Below are positions 31,134 through 42,906 of a DNA stretch of 61,632 bases, one piece after another. Positions within the stretch are counted from its first letter, which is position 1. Each line of letters starts with the position of its first letter. The notes beneath the pieces were generated by a model. That model was not told the origin of the DNA, did not search any database, and worked only from the letters and a program-made list of their open reading frames with translations. Source of the stretch: Micractinium sp. NFX-FRZ (lineage: Eukaryota; Chlorophyta; Trebouxiophyceae; Chlorellales; Chlorellaceae); the NCBI GenBank assembly GCA_029339195.1, contig JAPTJF010000388.1, forward strand, positions 1 through 61,632. The letters run 5' to 3'. The position numbers and the translations under genes are program-made.

Positions 31134-34100
31134 TCAAGTGGGCAGGTGCCGCCGTCGGCGCGGACGCCTTTTGAGCGGAGGCGGCCGCGGGCGCGTGGAA
31201 GGGCGAGAGGTGGCGGGGACCTTGGCGGGTGGCGAGGGGCAGGGAGGCGCTGCCTGCTGTCCATTACCTCGTGAAGACAGGGAGGCGCATGCCAGGGGCA
31301 CCGTCTGTCCAGCCGCCACCGGCGGCCTTGGGCTGCGCACAGGCGGGGGGTGGCCGGGGTGGGCAGGCAAGTTCAGGAGTCAAGAGCGTGCCTGGTGCTG
31401 ACCGAGCAGCAGGCATTGAGGTTTTGGCTGCCGCTGCCGCTGCGGTTGCATCGTGGGGGCAAAGGCAGAATGGTGAGAAGGGTGTGCTGTAGCGCATACT
31501 CATGGGCAGGCTGGCTTCTTCCCTCACCGGAGCGGGGGGGGAGGCCAGGGCGGGACTGGAGAGGGCGGAGGAGGTGGGGGGAGCTGCGGCAGTGGAGGCG
31601 GCGGCGAAGAGGGCAACGGCGGCGACGGTGGCGCTGGTCTGGGGGGTGGCGGTGAAGGATGGGGTGGTTGGGGTGGCGGGGGAGGTGAGGGCCTGGGTGG
31701 GCGAGGCGGGAGGGGGGAGGGGGGTGGCGAGGGGGAGGGCGGCAGAGGGCGCGGCGGCGGAGGTGGGGGGCTGGGCGGTGCAGGTGGGAGAGGGGAGGGA
31801 GGTGGCGGAGGCTTTGGAGGGGAGGGTGGCGGAGGTGGGGGGCTGGGCGGTAGAGGTGGGAGAGGGGAGGGAGGTGGCGGAGGCTTTGGAGGGGAGGGTG
31901 GCGGGTTGGGGGGCGGTGGTGGAGGCCGTGGTGGTGGGGGTGAGGGAGGAGAGGGTGGTGGACGAGGGCCGGGGGAAGGCCAAGGGGGGCTTGGCAGTGG
32001 AGGGGAGGGCCCAGGTGGCGGGGAACTTGGAGACGGCGTTGGAGGAGGTGAGGGGCGGGGCGGCGGGGGAGAAGGTGTGGGAGGCGGGGGGCGGGGGGGC
32101 GTCGGCAAAGGCGGCGGAGGGGACGGGCGGGGAGGCGCGGGCGGAGGGGTAGGCGGGGACGGCAGTGGCGGGGGCGGAGGTGGGGGCGAAGCCGTGGGGG
32201 GCGACGGCGTTGGAGGTGCTGGGGGCGGGGCGCTGGGAGGACGGGGCGATGGTGGGGGCGGGGGCGGGGGACCGGGAGGTCGGGGCGACGGCGGAGGCGG
32301 GGGCGAGGGGCTGGGAGGTCGGGGCGACGGTGGAGGCGGGGGTGAGGGGCTGGGAGGCCGGGGCGACGGCGGGGGTGGGGGCGGGGGGCTGGGAGGCTGG
32401 GGCGATGGCGGGGGCGGGGGCGGGGGCAGCGCCACAATGCGGTAGCCGGAGGTGGCTCCTGGTGAGCTGGTACTGCTCTCCACCGTGGCGGTAGCATCCA
32501 CATTCAGGCAAGTGCCGGAGACCATGCCTGTGCTGGGCTGGTTCGCAACCACGCTGCACGTGTGGTGGGGTGACAAAGCACAGACGTGGGCCCGGTGGTG
32601 GCTTCAGAAGTGGCAGCAGCAGTGCTAGTTCTGGCTCTGCCCCCCGGGCCCCTTGCAGTTGGTTTGCACCTGGCAATGCATCTGTGGGGCGCCACTGCTG
32701 CCAGCTCTCTGCAGGCTGCCCACACATCGGCAGCACAGCACTCACGGTGGGGAGGCCCGATAGACGAAGAAGAAGCACCAGGGCTTGGACAGGCAGCTGC
32801 GTGGGGGGTATGTGGGACAAGGTCGCTTTGGGGGGGCGGCGGCGGCGCTGGTGTGCGACAACAAGGGAGCAGCCCCCAACCCAGCCAGGCCGGGCAGCAG
32901 CCCAGGAGTGCAAGCAGCCGGCATGCAGCTGCACAGGCACACCGCATCTCAGCCGCTGCGTCTGCACCTTTTGTTTTGTGTTTTGAAGGACCCACCTGGC
33001 CTGGCAGCTCTGCAGCGTGGGCAGGTCCCGCATCTCCCAGCTGGACTCCCCCCAGGTGAGGGCGTAGTACTGCCCGCTGTCCACCCTCAGTGTGTCTGCA
33101 TGAAGGGGATGCGGTGGGGGGTGAGGGGGTGGTCAGCCAGACCAGCAGGGTGATGGATTGAGTAAAACGGCGGCTGTTCTTTAACCTCGGAGAGCAGAAA
33201 AGCAGGGCGGAGCGGGAAGCTGGCAGCTGGGGGGGTGGGTGGTGGACAGGCCATGGGGGCGCAACGCTGGGGGTTGCCAGCAGGCCAGCAGCAGCACCCT
33301 GCATGCCTGCCGGCGCCGCCGCCCAAAACACTGGCAAGCACGTGTAAAGGATGCGCCTGGGCGGCCGGCGCATCAGCCGGCATCCCAGGCAGCCCGGCGG
33401 GGGCTCACACTGTGTGGGCGGCGGTGGTGGGACGCCCAGCAAACTGGCGAGCGCCCTGGCCACGTTCAGCCTGCCCCCGGCCTCCACCCGGCCCTTCAGC
33501 GCCGGCACGGGATCAACAGAGCTCAGCAGCGCGCTCCTGCAGGTAGGGCGTTGGAACAGATGCAACAGTGGGACCCACAGGTGTGGGGCAGCCAGGTGGG
33601 GCGGCTGCGCACATGTGCAAGGAAGGATGCTTACAAGTGACTGCGGTGCCGTCCCTCCGCCTGCGGCAAGCCCTGCCCGGCAAGCCACAGGGAGGGAAAG
33701 GGCAGCGCACCTGACTTGGGCCACCGTGGCGCTAGGCACGGCGGAAAACAGGAGGGCCGCTGCCCCGCTGACCAAGGGGGCCGCCATGGATGTCCCAGAC
33801 AGGCTGGCATAGCTGCTGTCGCTGCCTTTGGAGGTGGATGTGATGCCCAGCCCCGGCGCAGCTATGTGGACGGTGGTGTTGCCGTAGTTTGAGAACGAGG
33901 CAAGCTGGTCGTCGCCGCGCGTGGCGGCCACTGCAGGGCAGGGCTTGTGGGGGGCAGGGTTTGGGTTGACGATGAGATGGTGCCTGCTTGCCAGGCAGCG
34001 GGGCACACCTTGAGACACCCCACAATGAGATGTCCCATGACCGTGCCTCCACTCCCTGTGCCCCCCTGCCTCCCGCCCCAGCCGGAGCCTGCTGGCCGCC

Positions 34101-36725
34101 CGTGCCGCCCCAGCCCCTCACCTGACAACACATTTGGGAGCGGGTAGCTGGCTGGGTAGCACCTTGCCGCCGGGTCACGCAGGTCCTGGTTCGCCCCGTC
34201 GTTGCCTGAAGCGGCCACAAACAGGGCGCCCTGCGGGCCCTCCCCCAGCTCTTGTATGGCCCGGCTCTCCAGGTCATCCCTCCAGTACGCTCCGTAGCTG
34301 GCGCTGACCACACGCACCCCTGGCTGCGGGTGGGGTGGTGGGGGAGGAGCAGGGGAAGCAGTCGGCTCACGCCAGGATTCTGCTCCGCATGCGGTGCTGA
34401 TCACTCTGAAGCAACCACCATGCGGTGCTGATCACTCTGACGCAACCACCCCGCGCCCCCCAGCCACGTCAAAAACAAGTGGGGCGCATCGCCCACCGCT
34501 GAGCCTTGCCTGTGCCCGCCCCCTCCCCCCTGCCCTGCCCCAATTCGGCACACGCCCACCCTGTTTGTTCAGTAAAACGGCTCATCGAGCTCATTGATGC
34601 ACACGTGTGTGACAGCATGGCACACGCACGCACCTGCTCCTGGCACAGCGCGTAGCAGTCGAGCAGGGCGGAGCCGGAGAAGGTGCCTCGCGCGTCGCCA
34701 GAAGCTTTGCACACGTACAGCCGTGCACGCCACGCCACCCCGGTCACCCCGACAGAGTTGTTGCCTGCCGCCGCAGCGGTGCCCGCGGTGTGAGTGCCGT
34801 GCCCAAACAAGTCTGCACGTTTGATTGCAGCACGTGGACGTTTCAGGGCAGGGGTGGGGTCTGGGAGGGTGCGGTGGGGTTGGGATAGGCGTGCGCAGCT
34901 GCCACTGCCAGCTGGCCCCAGAGGCCTGATCAGACACGTGTGTGACAACCAAGCAACAGGTGCATGCGCCCGGCCCCCTGCACCCGCACCCAGCCATGCA
35001 AGCCACCTGTCGCCATCAAGGCGCACCTGTCACATCATGGAAAGCAGCAGTGGTGTTGTCAGGCGGCTGCCCAGTCGTCTCATTTGCCGCCCTGCACACC
35101 AGGCGGGGGGCACAGGGGACGGCAGAGGGCGGGGTGGGGGGCCGGCGCACGGGCCTCCGCAACACACGTGCCTTGCCCAGCCACGCCCTCCCACACAGCC
35201 GTCTGCATGCCTGCCTGCCCACCAAGCTGCCCTCCCCTCACGTGCGCCAGCCGCCAGCAAAGTTGGGGGCCAGGTCTTGGTGGCTCTGCCTGGCGCCGGT
35301 GTCGATCACGCAGATGCCTGCCTGCACGGCGGGGGCACCCGCGCATGCAGCTCAGCTAGCAGTGGGCAGGGTGGCACCTTTGGCAGGGTGTCACCGTTGG
35401 CAGGGGTGGGGCGCATTGGCTTGCAGGGCGCGTCACAGGAGGTGCAGGGGCGGCCATGCCATGTGTGTCAACACTTGATCCACACTTAGTCCACACTGCC
35501 ACAAGCGCCCCGCACGTGCAGCTGCCCACCAGCGTGCCCACCTCTCCAGTGGTGCTCGGCCCTCCCTCATCCCCCTGTTGCTACACACCTACCCACCCGC
35601 CCACCTCTCCGCCGGCGCTCAGCTCCCATGCAGCCGGGGCGGCGATTTGCAGGAGGTACCACTGGGTGGCCAGCAGGGAGAGCATGGGGTCGTTGGGCAC
35701 CGCCTGGGAGGAGGCCTGAGAAGAGGCTTGGAGGTCTGCCGTGCTCCAGGTGCCTGCTGAGCTACCGGCTGGGTCTGTGCTGGCAGCGCCGGCATAACGA
35801 ATGTAGTCGGGTTGAGCCACCGCGACAGCTGCAGGCCCGCCCGGGAGGCAGCAGGGAGGAGGAGGGAGTATTGAGGGTACCGGTGAAGCGTGAAGCTCCC
35901 CTTGCACCCTCCAGCCGCGCCAGCCGCCCCAGCGCCTCCCCCAGGCAAGCAAGCAGGCAGGCGGGCAGCCTCCCAGAGGCCTCACCCGCATTTGCCAGCA
36001 GCTCGGCCACCTTCTCAGACACGCTGCTCCCATCTGTGATGTCAAACACCATGACGGCGTCAGGAGGCACCTCCCCTGGCTCATCGCTGCCGCCCTCGCT
36101 GCCACTGCTGCTGCTGCTGCCGCTGACGTTGGCGTCGCCGTTGCCATTGCTGTTGCCCTTGTTTCCGTTGCCGTTATTGGTTTTCACTTTGCCCCGCCGC
36201 TTGCCTACGAGCCGCTTCAGCGTCAGGCCCGGCACCACCGCCTTTTTGGCCTGCTGCTTGGCGAGCGCCTGCGCAGCTTCAGAATCTTTGAAGCGGACTA
36301 GCACTACGCCAGGCCGCTCCTTCGGCTCCCCCAGCCAGCCCCTGACAGGGATCTCAGGCATGGGGGGCAGGGCACCACCCAGCCCTGCCACCAGGCAGCC
36401 TGCGGCAAGTGGCCAGCGCGCGCTCAGGGAGGCGGCGGCGGCAGCTTCCCGCGTAGCGGGCGGTGCCCCCTCCCTTTGGGCAGCCTGGCGCCTGGGGCTG
36501 ACCAATTGAAGCAATTCAACCGCCCCACACTCACGTTTAGCGCACATAGTGCAGCGAGGAAGGGCCAGGAAGGGAAGCAGCGGCAGTGGTAAAACCGCCG
36601 TGGGACTAGCGCTGGGGTGTGGGTTGGCGCGGTGTTGGGTTTGGACCGTCCAATAAAACACCGACATCAATCTCACCTGAAAGCAGCGCGGCCAGCGGCA
36701 AACCCCAGTGGAGCCACCGGCCCAT
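31134..36725 (-). CDS. Secreted subtilisin-like serine protease (S8) with a proline-rich SPPP C-terminal tail
   Basis: Exons 36677-36725, 35986-36399, 35605-35828, 35242-35321, 35027-35091, 34634-34812, 34122-34323, 33711-33930, 33409-33536, 32996-33095, 31528-32553 and 31134-31332 agree in phase (961 residues). If the last intron is retained, translation stops at 31524 (896 residues). The signal peptide (MGRWLHWGLPLAALLS then GCLVAGLGG) is rebuilt across intron 1. An I9-like propeptide follows (RPGVVLVRFKDSE to VMVFDITDGSSV). The catalytic triad is intact: D236 in CVIDTG, H282 in FGHGTHTAG, S452 in LSGTSMAAP, with oxyanion N378 in VAASGND. After a small Cys-containing domain (TLRVDSGQYYALTW, SVVANQPSTGMVSGTC) comes a ~300-residue SPPPP/PRPP tail and a short basic end (KRRPRRRRHLPT). 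Active secreted protease, probably wall-anchored or wall-directed, is inferred. It lies upstream-to-downstream with three wall-protein genes. Confidence 0.88.
34387..34448. repeat. Two-copy 31-bp tandem repeat in a subtilase intron
   Basis: The unit ATGCGGTGCTGATCACTCTG plus AAGCAACCACC occurs twice in a row, with one mismatch, in the intron region between exons 6 and 7. Confidence 0.85.
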
Positions 36726-37419
36726 CTTGCGCCCCACACGCCAGTGGGCCCGCTGCCCGGCCTGTGGCTCTCGCCTCAACTGCTCAATCAAGGCTGCCTG
36801 CTTCATGGAAGTTATTGCAAAACTGTGCGACTGGTTTGTGGGCCTGGCTGGAGTCTTGGAGGGTTGTGGGGGTACTGCCTGCGGTCACCTGCAAGGAAGG
36901 TGCCGCTGGCACTGCCAACCAGTGGTTGCCTTGCATCCCTCTCCATCACACAGGCTGGCTTCCCATCTGACCACAGACGAGTGTTTTACACTTTGAAAGC
37001 CAAGGCATTCGTGCTCGTTATCAAGTTCCCCCGGAAAGGTTGTGGCTTGCAAAAGGACAAGTTGCGCCCTGTGCGCACGGCGGGCGGTGGGATGCAGCTG
37101 CAGCAAGCTGCGGGGGCAGTGGCGCTGGGTGCAGCTGCAGAGGGCCACCTTTCGCTTGCGTGGTGCAGGCAGGGCAGGGAATAAAGCGTGCGCCAGAGTT
37201 GAAAAAGGAGCAAGCGGGCTGGAGCAGACATGTATGCAGTGAATGAAAGAAAAGGACCAGCGAGGGGGGCGCTTCTGCTGCCGAGCGGCAGCCCCGGCTG
37301 GCCAGTGCACTCGACGCGGAGGACCGACGTAAAGGAAGCATGCAACTGGAAGCTTGCTGCAGAAGCGAGCAGCCGTCTGCAGGGCAAACTACATGCTTAT
37401 TCTGTTCGACTTGGTTCAG
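36726..37419. other. Intergenic region between subtilase and wall-protein gene A
   Basis: It holds the promoter of the subtilase and the 3' end of paralogue A. A minus-strand TGTAA lies at 36986-36990. No gene was seen. Confidence 0.45.
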
Positions 37420-40400
37420 TTAGTTCGTCCTCCGACGCGGCATGGGAGGGCGCGGCTTGGGGCTGGGAGGGGGCGGCGGCCTGGGAGAGGGCGGCCTGGG
37501 AGGCCTGGGAGGCGGCGGCGAAAAGTCACTGCACGATACCAGTGGGGAATAAGGTGTGGATGTGATGAGGCGTGAGGGCAGGAGAGACTGTACTCCCATC
37601 AACGCCTCTGCTCCGAGCTCTCCCCAGGCTTTGCCTGAGCTGCTGCCCGCCCTGCTGCCTGCACGCCGCCATCTCCGCCAGAGAGCAGAAAGAGCAACCA
37701 ATAAAAACACACACACAGGCTGCACATGAAGTGTTTGCAAACAGAACCCACTGGGCACACTCACCGGGCGCTGACTTGGCGGCAGGAGCAGCCCTCCCCA
37801 AAGTGCCGGCGCAGCCAGGTGGCGCAGCGTGAGGCCTTCATGCGCGCCTGCAGCAGGCCGCCGGCCCGCCCCTGCTCCTTGGGCAGAAGCACCTTGGTGT
37901 GGACGTCCACGCCGTACCAGGGCTTGCCGGGGGCGCCGCGCTGCCACACGCGCGTCACGGTCACGGCGGCGGCGGTGGCGCCGGCAGACTGGATCTGGGC
38001 ATAAATGAGGTCCAGGTAGCGCGCCTTCCGCGCCTCAAACTGTGCGGGGCTGATGCCCGGTATATAGGCGACAAAGGTGCTCAGCGGGGCGAAGGCGGAC
38101 GCTGGCGACAGCGGGGATCGGGGCGGCGGCGGCTTGCCCCTGCGGCGGGCGGGCGGGCGGGCGGGGCAAGCGGGAAGGTGAGTGGGCACCTCGGGTGCAG
38201 TGACTGCCAAGTCACCTGCGCGCCTGTGCCAGCAGCGTTGCTGCCGCAGACATTGCGCACACAGCATGCTGCTGCACAGCACACTGCAAGGTGCAGGCGG
38301 CACTGGGCAGGGCGCGGCGCCCGCTGGCGTGCACCTGCCCGCTATCGTACATTCACCAACCTGGGAGGCGGTGGTGGGGTTGGCAGAGTGGAGAGGCTGA
38401 GGCGCAGGGAGCCGGGTATGGAGGGGGTGTAGGGCGCCACAGCAAACCAATACCACCGCCGGCTGAGCAGGGGCAGCACAAGGCGGAAGCCAGGCAGGGC
38501 GGGGTCATCGGCGCCCCTGCAAGGGCGGTCGAGGGAGGTGCACGTGCGGTCGGCAGAGATGTGAGCTGCAGTGTGCATAGGCGGGCCGGGCGGGGTCAAC
38601 AGTACCACTTGCAGGGTGCACACGTGCATGCGTGGCAGCACAACCCAAGTTAACACGCAACCACACAAGCCAGGGCAATGCACGCACCACCATCCACCGG
38701 CGCTTATGCAGGACGTCCTTTCCTCTCACCCCTTGCATGCACACCATGCAGGACCTCCTTTCCCCTCACCCCTCGCAGGCACTGGCACCAATCCATGCAG
38801 ATACCGCTTCCCCCTCACCCCTCGCAGGCACCCCACGCAGGACGTCCCGCCCCCCTCACCCCTCGCAGGCAAATCCGGTGCCCCACATGTCGGCGGAGGA
38901 CAGCACCGACACGACAGAGTTGCTGCCGGGGGCGGCTTCCAGGGAGGACACCGCCAGCATGGCGGGGCTGCTGTCGCCAGAGTACCACCTGCAGCGCAGT
39001 TTGCAGTCAACTCTTGCTTTGCCAGGACGCACATTCCCAGGTGCCATGGCGCTGGCACGGCCCAGTGTGCAGCAGCATTCTGAGCGCCTCCCCACGCCAC
39101 CCACGCACTTGCACACAACACACCATGAGCGCTGGACCTGGGCACCGCACCCCAGCAGCGCACAGTAGCTGGGCACCATGAACCATGAGCCACATTCTGA
39201 GCGGCACACCGCACCTGAACACCACTGCGAGCTCCCGCTGCATGGCACAGCGCACCGGGAAGGACTGGCGGGAGTACATGCCCTCCTGCAAGGGGCGCAC
39301 AGCACAGCATAGCACAGCATAACACAGCATGGAGTGGGAAGAAATCGTCACTTGTTGGTAACAAGGCAAGGAGGGAAGCAGCACACCAGGTGCCTTGCCT
39401 GGGCACCTGCCCCCCCTGCAAGGGCGGGGCAGCACAACAGAATGCCTGGGCAGCACAGCACAGGAAGCAGCCTTCCTGGCCAGCACAGAAAGAGGGCACG
39501 AAAGGCAACACACACACACAGCACCTGGGCAGCGCAGGACGGGATGCAGGCCAGGCACTCAGTGCGCCCCACACTCTGCCTGCCTGCCGCACTCTCGCTG
39601 CCTGGTGCACCGGGGTGGGTGCTGCAGTCTCACCGTGATGACGTTGCTGTTGAAGGGCACGTAGTTGATAATGATTGGGTCAGCCCAGTAGTCGATGGAG
39701 GTCCCGGAAGTGGGGGGCAGGGGACGAGGAGATGGGGGCTTGCGCGGCGGGGGGCGCGGTGACGGTGGCAGTGGCGGCAACCTGGCGGGCGGGGGCAGCC
39801 TGCGCCAGCCAGGCAGGGGCAGCGCACCAGGCACGCAGCGAGAGCAGTGAAGAAGCAGCATCACTCTGGTGAGGGCGTGGGCAGCATACCAGGCTTGCAA
39901 TGAAGCAGTGGAACAGAGGGCCAGCACCACTCGCTGTGGTGTCGCGCCAGCACTCCTTCCCCCCATCCCCCTGCCAAAGTGAGGACGTCCTAGCAGCAGC
40001 AATTTGATGGCACGCGTGCATTCAAGTACATGGCATGGTGAGCGGGAGGCAGCACCTGAGGGGGGGTATGGGTGACGGCGGTGGCGGCGGGGCGGGTGAT
40101 GGCGGTGGGCTTGGTGGGGGCGGCGATGAGGGAGGCACAGGCGGTGGGGGCGCAGGCCTGAGAGGAGGGGGCAGCGGGGTTCCAAGACAGGCACCCTTTG
40201 TGAGGGACCCGATCATTTTGGCAGGGTGCGTCGCCACTGAGTCGTGCAGGAGTACAAGGCTGCTTGCCTGTGCAGGGGCTGCTTGTTGACCTCAGAACCT
40301 GTACCACGCGCCCTTCCCATGTGAGCACACTCAAAGTCTGGCTGGCTGGCTGGCTCGCTGTGCCAAGCCGAGCGGAGCAGGGCCTGCGTCCCGCCTGGCT

Positions 40401-42906
40401 GGTTGTGCCCAGCTGGGCAGTGCTGCTGGCCAGCTGGGCGCTGTGGAAGCGGGCCAGCTACGAACACAACGCTAAGTGTGTGTGTCAGCTGCAGGCTCCA
40501 TGTCGTGCTGCAGCGCCGGTCAGCACATGGCCGCCCGGCTGCGCCTGTGATGCCGGGCTGGCTTGCTTGGGTGCATGCGAGGCTCACCTGGGGCTTGGAG
40601 GTGGAGGGGGGGGCGGGGGTGAGGGGCGGGGTGATGGAGGGGGGGGCCTGGGGGGGCGGGGGGATGGCGGGGATGGGCGAGGGGGTCGGGGGGAGGGAGG
40701 CGGTGGGCGGGGCGGAGGCGAGGGCCTGGGCGAGGGCGGCGGGGGAGGGCTTTTTGGGGGTGGGGGCGGGGGTGGGGAGGGAGATGGGGGTGTTGGGGAT
40801 GGCGGTGGGGGCAGTGGGGGTGGTGGAGGGGGAGGGCTGGGGGGCGGCGGCCACGGGCTGCGTGGCGGAGGGCTGCTGGCCATTGGTGGCTGCGGGGAAG
40901 GGTTGGGCGGGGGCAGGCGGGGAAGGGGAGGCGGCGGGGGCAGCAATGGAGGGGGGTCAAGGGGTGGCGGCCGTGGGCCGGGAGGAGGAGGGGAGTCGAG
41001 CTGCTCCCCGGGAGATGGGGATGGGGAAGGGGAGAAGGAGGGAGAGGGTGAGGGGTCGGCTGGTGAGGGTGGTGGGCGAGGGCGTGGGGGAGGGCGGGGT
41101 GGCCGTGGGGAGGGTGGGGGCCGTGGGGACGGGGGTGGTGAGTAGAGAGGCGGCGGGAGATAGGACGGCACCGGAGGTGGCGGCAATGGAGAGCTGTTTT
41201 GAAGGCCACCCGGGGGCAGGGGTGGGTTGGGCCGTGGGGGCGGCGGGCTGGGGCGCGGAGAAGGTGGAGGCCTGGGAGGGAAGGGCTGCGGGGCGGGGAG
41301 GGGGTGGGGGCAGAGGCATGTGCGCTGTCAGCAACTCACGCCGGTCCCTGCAAACCAGGTGCACTCTTCTTCTGTCCCCGACCGTCAGCTCGACTGGGCT
41401 GGTGCTTCATTGCCCCCTGGCCAGGGGATGCCGCCTTACCGGCTTGGGTTTCCATCCCCCTTGATTCGGTGGCGCAGGGGGCGGATTTGCGTCGGGAGGC
41501 GGCGGCGGCCGAGGCAAGGGTGGCGGTGGGCGGGGCGAGGGAGGGGGCGGCAGCGAGGGCGGCGGGGGCAATGGGCGTGGTGAGGGAGGGGAGGGAGGCG
41601 GGGGCGAGGGAGCATCTGGCGGCGGCGGACGTGCACGTGGGGGCGGGCGCGGCGGGCGGGGTGAAGGGGGCGGCGGGGATGGTTCTGGTGGTGAGGGCGG
41701 GGAGTACAGAGGTTGTTCCTCCTCAATCGAAGGAGAACGGTAGGGCGGTGGGGAAGAGAGAGGCTCCGGCGACGGCGGCCGCGCACGTGGGGGTGGGCGC
41801 GGCGGGCGCGGCGAAGGGGGCGGCGGGGATGGTTCTGGTGGCGATGGCGGGGAGTAGAGAGGTTCGTCTTCGGGGGAAGGGGAGGGCGACGCTCCTGGGT
41901 CTGGATCAGCCGCTGGCGGCGGTGGACGCAGGCGTGGGGGAGGGCGGGGCGGCCGGGGCGAGGGCGGCGGCCGAGGCGAGGGCGGCGGGGAGTAGAGAGG
42001 CTCCGCCGGTGGCGAATAGTCGGGCGTGGGGAGTGGCGGCGATAGAGCCGTGATTGCTAGGCCGCCCGGGGGCAGGGGCGGGTTGGGTCTTGGGGAGGGC
42101 GGGGGGCGCGGGGGAAAGGGCTGCACACGTGGAGCGGGCAGTGAGAGGCGCGGCATGTGCTGTGGTGTGAGCACAGCGTAGCGGCCGACATGCTGCGGTG
42201 ACTCAACAACATGGTGGCTCATAACACGCTGCTGTGGCCCATGTGGGAGATGGCTTGCGACCCTGCGAACACACGCCGCCACCACTCACAGGCATTGGTC
42301 TACGGAGGAATGCTACCGCCACTCCTCCCGACGCTGGGGTGGACTGTTTGAGGGGCGCGCGTGTCGGCGGCAGTGGGTGGGGCGGCTTCAGTGGGGGTGG
42401 CGGAAGGGTTTGGAGCAAGGGTTGAGAGACCATCAGAGAGACCATCAGAGCAGCAGACAAGGTGCCTACAAAAATTTCCCATGTATGGATGAGCAGGGGG
42501 CTGCAGATGTAGCATCTGCTGCGAGCGTAACCGGCTGGCTCACACGCAAGCTGGCGGCGGTTGACGGCGGTTCCCGCACAGCCCTCACTGCCCGGCACCC
42601 CCCTGTCATGGCATCCCCCGCTGCGCCCCTCACAGGCATCGGCCGACGGCCAAAATCAGCAGAATCCATTCCCTGGCCATCTGAAGGCCCGGGGAGGGGC
42701 GGATCGAACGCCCCCTGCTGCTCCGCCTCAGCTGCTGCCGCCGCCGCTGGCACCGCCGCCGCCAGGACGACTGCGGGCAAGGGGGAGTTGGGTAGGCGGT
42801 TACAGGACGCCCCCGCTATGCCACCGTCCGCCACATCAACCAACTCACCCATCAGACATAGCGCCAGCAAACAGTGCGCCCCAGCAGACATAGTTTGAGA
42901 TGACAT
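37420..42906 (-). CDS. Secreted hydroxyproline-rich wall-type protein, paralogue A
   Basis: Exons 42849-42906, 42634-42770, 41440-42120, 40588-41285, 40056-40157, 39634-39781, 39215-39285, 38860-38988, 38361-38516, 37765-38139 and 37420-37528 agree in phase; 887 residues from the ATG at 42906, or 882 from 42891. A signal peptide ([13 protein letters not shown] then [14 protein letters not shown]) spans intron 1. Exons 3 and 4 encode about 460 residues of [13 protein letters not shown] and both begin [12 protein letters not shown]...NPPLPPGGL, so one is a duplicate. Then come the [18 protein letters not shown] segment, a PPC-like beta-sandwich ([27 protein letters not shown]), the conserved terminal domain ([42 protein letters not shown]) and a last exon [11 protein letters not shown]...PRRRTN. 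Unlike B and C it has no PAN/Apple modules. Hydroxylation, glycosylation and a cell-wall location are inferred. Confidence 0.88.
38711..38870. repeat. Four-copy repeat that contains the splice donor of paralogue A exon 8
   Basis: The plus-strand unit CCCCTCACCCCTCGCAGGCA, which is exon end plus donor on the minus strand, occurs near 38724, 38763, 38812 and 38851; only the last is the exon-8 junction used in the model. The spacing is about 40-50 bp. Confidence 0.85.
41631..41870. repeat. Internal coding repeat of about 155 bp in paralogue A exon 3
   Basis: Two nearly identical segments (about 41631-41713 and 41786-41870) encode the unit [20 protein letters not shown] followed by RPPPRARPP. 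Confidence 0.85.
42290..42330 (-). pseudogene. Degenerate copy of an exon end in an intron of paralogue A
   Basis: Encodes FLRRPMP directly before a GTGAGT donor and mirrors FGRRPMP|GTGAGG at the end of exon 2 (42634). No acceptor of the right phase was found upstream, so I treat it as an unused relic; splicing as an optional exon is possible. Confidence 0.45.

Noticed and set aside
31264..31450. Alternative minus-strand frame ending ...GMRLPVFTR as the subtilase C-terminus.
   Set aside because: That frame does not connect in phase to the SPPP exon that follows SVVANQPSTGMVSG; the exon at 31134-31332 does.
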